From positions 1 to 14,532 of the forward strand of contig DLZQ01000091.1 of NCBI GenBank assembly GCA_003447295.1: a stretch of 14,532 nucleotides of DNA. The letters are read 5' to 3'. This document shows positions 6,921-13,342 of the stretch, in pieces. Origin of the DNA: Lachnospiraceae bacterium. Lineage in GTDB: Bacteria; Bacillota; Clostridia; Lachnospirales; Lachnospiraceae. Both the position numbers and the translations under genes were made by a program. Under the pieces are notes generated by a model, which did no database searches, had not been told where the DNA came from, and saw only the letters and a program-made list of their open reading frames with translations. Numbering within the stretch: position 1 is the stretch's first letter; each line of letters opens with the position of its first letter.

Positions 6921-8039
6921 GTGAGAGCGATTGGAATTATTTTAGCAGGCGGTAACAATCACAGGATGCGGGAACTTTCCCAGAAGAGAGCAATATGTGC
7001 AATGCCTATTGCCGGAAGCTACCGCAGTATTGACTTTACACTGAGTAATATGACCAACTCTCATATTCAGAAGGTGGCAGTATTTACCCAGTACAATGCG
7101 AGAAGTCTGAACGAACATCTGAATTCCTCCAAGTGGTGGGATTTCGGACGTAAGCAGGGAGGTTTATATGTATTTACTCCTGCTGTGACAGCAGAGAACA
7201 GCAACTGGTACCGAGGAACTGCAGACGCTATTTATCAGAATCTGAGCTTCCTGAAGAACAGCCATGAGCCTTATGTAGTCATCGCTTCCGGTGACTGTGT
7301 ATACAAGATGGATTACAATAAGCTACTGGAATATCACATTGAGAAAAAGGCAGATATTACCGTAGTCTGTCGTGAGATGGAAGCCGGTACGAACGTAGAA
7401 CGTTTCGGTACGATCCGTATGAACGAGGAGAGCCGTATCGAGGAGTTCGAGGAGAAGCCTTTACAGGCTAAGACCAACACCATCTCCTGCGGTATCTATG
7501 TGGTTCGACGCAGACTGCTGATTGAGATGATTGAGAAGTGTGCTGAGGAAGACCGTTATGATTTTGTAAGAGATATTCTGATCCGCTATAAGGATCTGAA
7601 GAGAATCTACGGATATAAGATCAAGGATTACTGGAGAAATATTGCATCGGTAGACGATTATTACAGTACCAACATGGATTTCCTGAAAGCAGATGTGAGA
7701 AATTACTTCTTCAAACAGTATCCGGATGTATATTCCAAGGTAGACGATCTGCCCCCCGCAAAATACAATCCCGGTTCCCAGGTGCGCAACAGCCTGGTAT
7801 CCAGCGGATGTATCATTAACGGTGTGGTAGAGAATTCCGTTATCTTCAAGAAGAGTTATATCGGTAATAATTGTGTGATCAAGAATTCCATTATCCTCAA
7901 CGATGTATATATTGGAGATAACACGCATATTGAAAACTGTATTGTAGAAAGTCGTGACACGATCCGTGCAAATTCGTACTTTGTGGGAGAAGGCGAAGTC
8001 AAGATCGTAGTGGAACGTAATGAAAGGTATGTCATTTAA
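6921..8039 (+). CDS. glgD: GlgD, partner subunit of glucose-1-phosphate adenylyltransferase
   Basis: Paralogue of GlgC that, in other Firmicutes, forms a mixed enzyme with GlgC and modulates its activity. The fold is the same: an N-terminal nucleotidyltransferase domain and a C-terminal beta-helix. The nucleotide-binding signature has decayed from GGxGxRL to GGNNHRM (10-16), and the KPAV-FGGKYR region reads KRAICAMPIAGSYR, as expected of a regulatory rather than catalytic subunit. GDCVYKMDY and FEEKP are kept. The GTG start lies two bases after the glgC stop, with AGGTGA overlapping the end of glgC, so translation is probably coupled and subunit ratio fixed. The length of 372 residues is normal. 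Confidence 0.93.
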   Translation: MRAIGIILAGGNNHRMRELSQKRAICAMPIAGSYRSIDFTLSNMTNSHIQKVAVFTQYNARSLNEHLNSSKWWDFGRKQGGLYVFTPAVTAENSNWYRGTADAIYQNLSFLKNSHEPYVVIASGDCVYKMDYNKLLEYHIEKKADITVVCREMEAGTNVERFGTIRMNEESRIEEFEEKPLQAKTNTISCGIYVVRRRLLIEMIEKCAEEDRYDFVRDILIRYKDLKRIYGYKIKDYWRNIASVDDYYSTNMDFLKADVRNYFFKQYPDVYSKVDDLPPAKYNPGSQVRNSLVSSGCIINGVVENSVIFKKSYIGNNCVIKNSIILNDVYIGDNTHIENCIVESRDTIRANSYFVGEGEVKIVVERNERYVI

Positions 8040-8100
8040 GTGATCCGGATATCTTTAGCATTTTGAGAGCCCGCAGGGCGGAAAAATGTGTAAGGATCAC
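8040..8100 (+). other. Stem-loop structure between glgD and spoVG
   Basis: GTGATCC (8040-8046) and GGATCAC (8094-8100) can close a 7-bp stem that encloses a GCCC-GCA-GGGC hairpin (8069-8079). It begins directly after the glgD stop codon. No T-tract follows, so it is not a typical terminator; it may protect or process the mRNA or shape the spoVG leader. I see no clear spoVG promoter in this gap. Confidence 0.4.
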
Positions 8101-8126
8101 GATAACAACACCAAGGGGGTTAGCCA

Positions 8127-8402
8127 ATGCAGATTACAGATGTACGTGTTCGGAAGATTACCAAGGAAGGCAAGATGAAAGCCGTCGTATCTATTACGCT
8201 GGATGATGAATTTGTTGTACATGATATCAAGGTGATCGAAGGGGAAAAGGGATTGTTCATTGCAATGCCGAGCAAGAAGGCAACGGATGGAGAATACAGG
8301 GATATTGCACATCCCATCAATTCTTCTACCAGAGAAAATTTGCAGAGAGTGATCCTGGAGAGCTATGAGAAGGCTTTGGACGAGCCGGAAGAAGTCATCT
8401 GA
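8127..8402 (+). CDS. spoVG: SpoVG family regulator
   Basis: Small conserved protein (91 residues) of the SpoVG family, which binds nucleic acids and affects septation, sporulation and envelope gene expression in Firmicutes. The family pattern [11 protein letters not shown], then [23 protein letters not shown] and [10 protein letters not shown], is clear, as is the conserved YRDIAHPIN segment. The C-terminus is short and acidic. The ATG has a strong AAGGGGG site at seven bases. It follows glgD by 87 bases on the same strand and ends at a strong terminator, so it may be read from the glg promoter. No sigma-H-type promoter was recognised upstream. Its usual purine-operon neighbours are absent. 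Confidence 0.95.
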   Translation: MQITDVRVRKITKEGKMKAVVSITLDDEFVVHDIKVIEGEKGLFIAMPSKKATDGEYRDIAHPINSSTRENLQRVILESYEKALDEPEEVI

Positions 8403-8416
8403 ACAGAATAATAATA

Positions 8417-8457
8417 AAAAGCTGTTGTCTCAAGAAAAATCTGAGACAGCAGCTTTT
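8417..8457. terminator. Bidirectional terminator between spoVG and the tocopherol-cyclase-like gene
   Basis: Arms 8417-8432 and 8442-8457 form a 16-bp stem with one G-T wobble and a 9-base loop. The plus side ends in TTTTCGTTTG, the minus side in TTTTTATTATTATT. It would end both converging transcripts. Confidence 0.9.
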
Positions 8458-8469
8458 CGTTTGTTAAAA

Positions 8470-9597
8470 TCAGGATCTCTGATAAGCGCACAATCCATTT
8501 TCGAACTGCAGTCTGTCGATTAACTCCAGAGAACCGCCGACTCTTCGATACAATTCAATGGTTCCGACAGCAGTGCCGCCCTCCCACAGAGGAGCGGGAG
8601 AGACTTTCCCATCCGGATTTTCATAGAGCAGGGGCATCATCTGATCCTTACTGCAGCTTCCGGAGATTCGGATGACGGAAGTTAGGTTCTGGGCTTTGAA
8701 GTGCCAGATGAAGCGTTTGTTGGTCTCCTTGACTTTCCACTTGCAACGGGGCAGCGTAAGCGGTTTGCCAAAGTGATATTCGAAATCTTCTCCGGTATAA
8801 GTCAACTGCATCAGAATTCTCCGCCGCATGGGGAAAAATAAAAATTTCGGACAACAGCCGTCGATGGCGAGAGCGGAATGCTTCAGCTCACGACCGTTTC
8901 GTTCGCTGATCAGATGACCGGAAGAAAACTGCAGCCATGGCTGATTGTAGCTGCGTCCCCAATGCTTATCCGCATAGCCGTAGGAAGTCTCCGGTGTAAT
9001 ATCATAGGTGACACCGTTTAAAATAACAGTACCGCGGAAAAAGGTCCGGATTCCCTCACCGTGCCAGTAGCTTTCCAGTGCATGAATCGCCGTGAAAAAC
9101 GCGTTGGCAATATATCCGGTATGGCAGGCTACCGCCTTGTGCATTTCCAGATCCCACACGAAACTGCCGGCATCGGTCATCAGAGAGCGATGCCTTGCGG
9201 TATCCTCGGAGATCTCGATGGCACCACTGATGCGATTTTCACTTAAGACACAGTCCTCAATCTGCATATAAAAAGGATCCTGCGCTACCTGCAGAGCAGT
9301 CATGGGATAGTAGGACTGCAATTGCAGTCCACCGTCACCGTCCTTCGGGAAAACGCCTGCTTTCACGCAGAGATAGGAGGGCTTCATGCCGTGCCGTCTG
9401 TAATAAGGATGTTGTCCTAAAATCGGTTGTGCAGCGCCAAGTGCCGGATTTAAAATACTGTATTCCACAAAAAAAGTGCGGGTCTCCTGTGTCGTAGGAC
9501 AAACGCCCTGGAAAGAATGCCACCAGCGCATATAACCACGTTTTGCATCAGAACCCCGCAACATATATGCATTTCTCTTCAGATCAGATATGTTCAT
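8470..9597 (-). CDS. Tocopherol cyclase-like lipocalin-fold protein
   Basis: A 375-residue protein that I place, from its pattern, in the tocopherol-cyclase-like family. The N-terminal GYMRWWHSFQ (21-30) followed by an FFVEYSILNP strand, and the YADKHWGRSYN...WLQFSSGHL region (208-229), match the family's E/D-K-x-WG plus W-x-Q signature. Plant and cyanobacterial members close the chromanol ring of vitamin E, but a fermentative Clostridium-type host would have no such substrate, so the actual ligand is unknown. No signal peptide or membrane helix is visible. The ATG follows GGGGGAG by about ten bases and there is a strong promoter upstream. It stands alone, convergent with spoVG and behind the LacI gene on the same strand. 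It could instead be a related AttH/CrtC-type lipocalin. Confidence 0.65.
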   Translation of the reverse strand: MNISDLKRNAYMLRGSDAKRGYMRWWHSFQGVCPTTQETRTFFVEYSILNPALGAAQPILGQHPYYRRHGMKPSYLCVKAGVFPKDGDGGLQLQSYYPMTALQVAQDPFYMQIEDCVLSENRISGAIEISEDTARHRSLMTDAGSFVWDLEMHKAVACHTGYIANAFFTAIHALESYWHGEGIRTFFRGTVILNGVTYDITPETSYGYADKHWGRSYNQPWLQFSSGHLISERNGRELKHSALAIDGCCPKFLFFPMRRRILMQLTYTGEDFEYHFGKPLTLPRCKWKVKETNKRFIWHFKAQNLTSVIRISGSCSKDQMMPLLYENPDGKVSPAPLWEGGTAVGTIELYRRVGGSLELIDRLQFENGLCAYQRS

Positions 9598-9631
9598 CGA
9601 TGAAAGACTCCCCCGCTTTAGTACCCCTCAA

Positions 9632-9685
9632 ACAACATTTCGTAGATAACATCCATATTATAATACTATATGTTGTGAATGACAA
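9632..9685 (-). promoter_or_regulatory. Promoter and possible operator of the tocopherol-cyclase-like gene
   Basis: On the minus strand TTGTCA (9685-9680), a 17-base spacer and TATAAT (9662-9657) form a near-consensus promoter with start near 9650. The inverted repeat ACAACAT (9632-9638) / ATGTTGT (9670-9676) brackets the -10 element and may be a repressor site. No terminator hairpin was seen after the LacI gene, so readthrough from it is also possible. Confidence 0.6.
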
Positions 9686-9712
9686 GGGTGTCGGAAGAAT
9701 CTTAAGAAAGTT

Positions 9713-10732
9713 TTAGAGATTTTCTTTGATCCGGATATCCACCGCGGTATAATTGTATTCTTTCTCCGGAGTCTCTCCGGTGGTCAGATAGGCGAACAGC
9801 AGGGAAAGGGGTTTGCTGCCCTGGATCTTTGGCTGTTGGCAGATAGTAGCGGCAATCGTGTCATTTTCCAACATCTGCCTCGTGGTAGGAACCAGATCGA
9901 AAGCAATGATCCGGACGGAATCTTTTCTCTCCAGGGCTTCCACACTGCGGCAACCGCCGTAGACACCGCCGGCAGCAAAAAACAGCGCATTGATCTCGGG
10001 GTGTTCTGACAACAGTGCGGTGGTCTTCTCGTAGCTTTCTACTTCGTCATCGTGGATCTCCACCGTGTCTACCACGTGGATCCGGTTGCGGTAAGGGGCT
10101 AAGGTTTTAAGAAATCCGGCAATACGCTCCGTATGACAGAGGATCTTGGAGGAACCGGTGACGATACCAATGTTTACCATACCGGAAGTCATCAGCTGTA
10201 AAAGCCCGGCGGCAGTGGCACCACTGCGGGTATAATTGCTGCCCACATAAGCGAGGCGTCTGGAATTTTCAATGTCTGTATTCAGCGTGACTACGGGGAT
10301 GCCTTGTTCATATAACGCATTGATACGGTTGCGGATCCGGTCGTCATTATAAGGAGTCATGGCGATGCCGTTTACCTCTTCCGCCAGTAGCTCGTCGATT
10401 GTCTGCAGCTGCGCCTCCACACCGAAGGAGATCTGTTTTGTAATTACAGTGCAGTTGTAATTTGCCAACTCTTCCGCTTTTTCATCGATTCCTGCCAATA
10501 CATCCTGGAAAAAGGGATTCCCGGTGGAAAACAGAATGACGCCTAACTTCAATCTCTTTTTCTGGGCAGCCAGGACCAGACCGGCACGGTTGGGTTTATA
10601 GTCCAGTTCTTTTGCTATTTTTCTGATCTTCTCAGCAGTCTCCGGGTTTACTGCGCCGCGGTTGTTTAAGACACGGTCCACGGTGCCGCGGGACACTCCG
10701 GCAAGAGCTGCAATTTCTTTGATAGTAGCCAT
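9713..10732 (-). CDS. LacI-family transcriptional regulator
   Basis: DNA-binding repressor of the LacI/GalR type, 339 residues. The helix-turn-helix fills residues 2-25 (TIKEIAALAGVSRGTVDRV), followed by the hinge segment YKPNRAG and a periplasmic-binding-protein-like sugar domain (about 60-335). The ending IAFDLVPTTRQMLENDTIAA...QQPKIQGSKP is typical of the ribose/allose-type binding subgroup. The ATG at 10732 has AGGGGGA close upstream and begins exactly at the conserved MATIKEIA start; the reading frame extends 36 residues further up, but those are not domain sequence. Divergent from the xylulokinase gene across 300 bases with a palindromic site, so it very likely controls that operon and perhaps itself. 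The effector sugar cannot be read. Confidence 0.92.
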   Translation of the reverse strand: MATIKEIAALAGVSRGTVDRVLNNRGAVNPETAEKIRKIAKELDYKPNRAGLVLAAQKKRLKLGVILFSTGNPFFQDVLAGIDEKAEELANYNCTVITKQISFGVEAQLQTIDELLAEEVNGIAMTPYNDDRIRNRINALYEQGIPVVTLNTDIENSRRLAYVGSNYTRSGATAAGLLQLMTSGMVNIGIVTGSSKILCHTERIAGFLKTLAPYRNRIHVVDTVEIHDDEVESYEKTTALLSEHPEINALFFAAGGVYGGCRSVEALERKDSVRIIAFDLVPTTRQMLENDTIAATICQQPKIQGSKPLSLLFAYLTTGETPEKEYNYTAVDIRIKENL

Positions 10733-10757
10733 AAAAATCCCCCTGTATTTTGTTATA

Positions 10758-10786
10758 AAAATATCACAATTTCCACATAAAGTCAA
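10758..10786 (-). promoter_or_regulatory. Promoter of the LacI-family gene
   Basis: On the minus strand TTGACT (10786-10781), 17 bases, then TATTTT (10763-10758) preceded by TGA, an extended -10. The start would lie about 20 bases before the ATG. Confidence 0.6.
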
Positions 10787-10794
10787 TGAATGCT

Positions 10795-10814
10795 GCGTGT
10801 TTGTCCGAGCACGG
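10795..10814. promoter_or_regulatory. Imperfect palindrome, second operator candidate
   Basis: CGTGT and GCACG form an imperfect inverted repeat (10796-10800 and 10809-10813) upstream of the LacI-gene promoter. It shares CGAGCAC with the site near 10928-10939, so one LacI dimer could bind at each and loop the DNA between. Confidence 0.35.
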
Positions 10815-10887
10815 TTTGGATAGACGGACATCGGGAACATACAGCTTCACTTTTTTGAGAAAATCATAGAAAACATAAAACTTCTAC

Positions 10888-10916
10888 TTGAAAATATTTC
10901 TCACAGCAGTTATGAT
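10888..10916 (+). promoter_or_regulatory. Promoter of the xylulokinase gene
   Basis: TTGAAA (10888-10893), 17 bases, then TATGAT (10911-10916): a good vegetative promoter with start near 10923 and a leader of about 110 bases. Confidence 0.75.
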
Positions 10917-10925
10917 TAAAATGTA

Positions 10926-10941
10926 ACGTGCACGAGCACAT
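10926..10941. promoter_or_regulatory. Palindromic operator candidate just after the xylulokinase start point
   Basis: GTGC-ACGA-GCAC (10928-10939) is an inverted repeat at roughly +5 to +16 of the kinase promoter, the classic place for a LacI-type repressor. A second possible site, GTAAACCGTAAACA at 10960-10973, resembles a catabolite-repression (cre) site in its core but has three mismatches to the usual consensus. Confidence 0.5.
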
Positions 10942-11032
10942 ATAGGCGGAGGAACAGAAGTAAACCGTAAACATAAATAAAATGAAACTTATGGGACAGA
11001 AAATGCAGTACAGATAAAATGGGAGGAAGAGC

Positions 11033-12502
11033 ATGTTATATATTGGAATTGACCTTGGTACGTCAGCGGTAAAGCTGCTGTTAATGGATAGTCAGGGGAA
11101 TATTTGTAATATTGTATCCCGGGAATATCCCTTGTATTTCCCGCATCCCGGCTGGTCGGAACAGAATCCTAAGGACTGGTATGAACAGACCATGGAGGGC
11201 ATCCGGGAGCTTTTAAAAGGCGCAGACAAGAATCAGGTGGCAGGCATCAGCTTTGGCGGACAGATGCACGGACTGGTCCTCCTGGATGAGCAGGATCAGG
11301 TGATCCGCCCGGCGATTCTATGGAATGACGGCAGAACCACCGAGGAATGTGACTACCTGAACAACGTGATCGGCAAGGAGAAGCTGTCGGAGTATACGGC
11401 GAATATTTCCTTTACCGGTTTTACCGCACCGAAGATCCTCTGGGTGAAAAAGAATGAGCCGGAGAATTTTGCAAGGATCAAAAAGATCATGCTTCCGAAG
11501 GATTACATTGCGTATCGTCTGACCGGAGTACATTGTACGGATGTATCGGATGCTTCCGGTATGCTCCTGTTCGATGTGAAGAATCGCTGCTGGTCGAAGG
11601 AGATGTGTGAGATCTGCGGTGTGAGCGAAGATCAGCTGGCGACCTGTTATGAAAGCTATGAAAAGGTGGGCTGCGTATTGCCTGAGGTGGCAGATGAACT
11701 GGGACTTCCGCACAATGTAGTGGTAGCGGCGGGAGCCGGAGACAATGCGGCAGCGGCTGTGGGAACCGGAACGGTTGGGGATAATATGTGTAATATTTCT
11801 CTGGGAACCAGTGGAACGATTTTTATCTCTTCTGATCATTTCGGTGTGGATCAGAACAATGCCCTGCATTCTTTTGCTCATGCAGACGGACATTACCATC
11901 TCATGGGTTGCATGTTAAGTGCTGCATCCTGCAATAAGTGGTGGATGGATGAGATCATCGGAACGAAGGATTACGCCGCGGAGCAGGCACAGATCAGTAA
12001 GCTTGGCGAGAATCATGTCTATTTCCTGCCGTATCTGATGGGTGAGCGTTCTCCACATAACGATCCCAATGCCAGAGGTACCTTTATCGGCATGACCATG
12101 GACACCTCAAGAGCCGATATGACCCAGGCAGTATTGGAAGGTGTAGCATTTGCCTTGAGAGATTCTCTGGAGGTGGCAAAATCTCTGGGGATCCATCTGG
12201 AACGGACCAAGATCTGCGGCGGAGGAGCGAAGAGCCCGCTGTGGAAGAAAATGATCGCCAACATTCTGAATCTGAAGGTGGATGTGATTGAGAGTGAAGA
12301 GGGTCCGGCCATGGGTGGTGCCATGCTGGCAGCGGTAGCCTGTGGCGAATATGCAAGTGTGGAAGAGATTGCGGAGAAGTTTGTGAAAGTCACCGGAACG
12401 GTAGAACCGGATCCGGAGCTGGTAGCGAAGTATGAAGATCGTTATCAGAAATTCCGCCAGATCTATCCGGCATGCAAGCCGCTGTTTGAGATTATTAAAT
12501 AA
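11033..12502 (+). CDS. xylB: Xylulokinase-type FGGY sugar kinase
   Basis: Phosphorylates a ketopentose, most likely D-xylulose, to the 5-phosphate for the pentose phosphate or phosphoketolase route. FGGY-family marks: the N-terminal ATPase strand IGIDLGTSAVKLLLMD, SFGGQMHGLVLLD, the WNDGRT segment, the catalytic-base region VAAGAGDNAAAAVGTG and the C-terminal KICGGGAKSPLWKKMIAN signature. The length of 489 residues is normal. A strong GGGAGGAAG site precedes the ATG. It is divergent from the LacI gene and followed by the DUF4867 and isomerase genes on the same strand. Since the isomerase downstream belongs to the L-fucose isomerase family rather than XylA, the true substrate may be D-ribulose or L-xylulose-like; sequence alone does not settle it. 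Confidence 0.9.
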   Translation: MLYIGIDLGTSAVKLLLMDSQGNICNIVSREYPLYFPHPGWSEQNPKDWYEQTMEGIRELLKGADKNQVAGISFGGQMHGLVLLDEQDQVIRPAILWNDGRTTEECDYLNNVIGKEKLSEYTANISFTGFTAPKILWVKKNEPENFARIKKIMLPKDYIAYRLTGVHCTDVSDASGMLLFDVKNRCWSKEMCEICGVSEDQLATCYESYEKVGCVLPEVADELGLPHNVVVAAGAGDNAAAAVGTGTVGDNMCNISLGTSGTIFISSDHFGVDQNNALHSFAHADGHYHLMGCMLSAASCNKWWMDEIIGTKDYAAEQAQISKLGENHVYFLPYLMGERSPHNDPNARGTFIGMTMDTSRADMTQAVLEGVAFALRDSLEVAKSLGIHLERTKICGGGAKSPLWKKMIANILNLKVDVIESEEGPAMGGAMLAAVACGEYASVEEIAEKFVKVTGTVEPDPELVAKYEDRYQKFRQIYPACKPLFEIIK

Positions 12503-12559
12503 CATCGTAGAAAAATCAAACAACGACATAACAAAATGAACCTCGCTATTTTCAGATTG

Positions 12560-12568
12560 TGCTATAAT
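12560..12568 (+). promoter_or_regulatory. Extended -10 promoter before the DUF4867 gene
   Basis: TGC-TATAAT is an extended -10 with a perfect hexamer 22 bases before the ATG at 12591. No good -35 at 17 bases. It would give the two downstream genes transcription apart from the kinase. Confidence 0.55.
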
Positions 12569-12590
12569 AGAGAAAGGCTGGTAGAGTAGA

Positions 12591-13232
12591 ATGAAAATTT
12601 TGTCAGTAAAGGATCCTGCGTTTCGAAAATACGGCAGAGTGATCACCAACGTGAATTTCACAGAACTGGTGGAGGAGATGAAGAAGACTCCGATTCCCGA
12701 GGGAGTGGTATATGAGCCCGGGATCAACGCACTAGAAGCACTACCTGTGAAAAAAGAACTGGAGACGGTCACCTACGGAGAGACGCCCATACAGATCGGC
12801 TATTGTAATGGTCATAATTCCAAATTAAATGCTGTGGAATATCACAGAAGTTCTGAGATCAATGTGGCAGCTACGGATGCCATTCTGCTCCTCGGACAGT
12901 TGGTAGATGTGGCAGAGGATTTTACCTATGATACTTCTAAGATGGAAGCATTTTTAGTACCGGCGGGTACCGGTGTGGAAGTCTTCGCTACTTCTCTGCA
13001 TTATGCACCCTGCGGTGTAGACGGTCAGGGATTTCAGGTGGCAATTGTATTGCCTCAGGGCACTAATTATCCGCTTCAGGGAACCCATCAGAAAGTGGAT
13101 CATGGCCGCGCACCCAGTGAGGATGCACTGCTTGCCGCTACGAATAAGTGGCTGATCGGTCATGCAGAAGGTGGACTTCCGGAGGGAAGCTTTATCGGAC
13201 TGATTGGAGAGAATTTGGATGTCAGCAAATAA
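12591..13232 (+). CDS. DUF4867-type cupin-like protein, possible sugar isomerase or epimerase
   Basis: A 213-residue protein that I recognise as DUF4867-like, a Firmicute family of unknown function. The sequence has the look of a metal-binding cupin: the EYHRSSEINVA segment (E83, H85, E89) followed after a short gap by VPAGTGVEVFATSLHYAPC (123-141) with E130 and H137. These could form a two-strand metal site like that in D-lyxose isomerases or ureidoglycolate lyases. No signal peptide or membrane helix. It lies between a sugar kinase and an isomerase-family gene, so a role in sugar isomerisation or anomer exchange is a fair inference, not shown. Its ribosome site is weak (AGAGTAG). An extended -10 promoter sits 22 bases upstream. 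Confidence 0.7.
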   Translation: MKILSVKDPAFRKYGRVITNVNFTELVEEMKKTPIPEGVVYEPGINALEALPVKKELETVTYGETPIQIGYCNGHNSKLNAVEYHRSSEINVAATDAILLLGQLVDVAEDFTYDTSKMEAFLVPAGTGVEVFATSLHYAPCGVDGQGFQVAIVLPQGTNYPLQGTHQKVDHGRAPSEDALLAATNKWLIGHAEGGLPEGSFIGLIGENLDVSK

Positions 13233-13257
13233 TGTTGGCAGAATAAAAAGATTTGAA

Positions 13258-13291
13258 CGCCGGAAGCTTCCTGCATGGATGCAGGACGGCG
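13258..13291 (+). other. Hairpin in the leader of the isomerase gene
   Basis: TCCTGCA-TGGA-TGCAGGA (13269-13286) makes a 7-bp stem, extended by an outer CGCCG/CGGCG stem (13258-13262 and 13287-13291) with a one-sided bulge. The following bases are A-rich, with no T-tract, so it is not a terminator on this strand. It may stabilise or mark processing of the downstream mRNA. Confidence 0.45.
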
Positions 13292-13342
13292 GTAAAATAA
13301 ATGGTATAGAGAAAAAGAAAACGAAAACAGGAGGATTACAAA

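Noticed and set aside
10733..10840. N-terminal 36-residue extension of the LacI-family protein
   Set aside because: The helix-turn-helix starts at the ATG at 10732 with a strong ribosome site, and the extension overlaps the promoter for the gene.
10922..10935. Catabolite-repression site at TGTAACGTGCACGA
   Set aside because: The central CG is displaced relative to the cre consensus; the GTGC/GCAC palindrome explains the symmetry better.
13258..13291. Rho-independent terminator after the DUF4867 gene
   Set aside because: The stem is followed by A-rich sequence rather than a T-tract on the plus strand.
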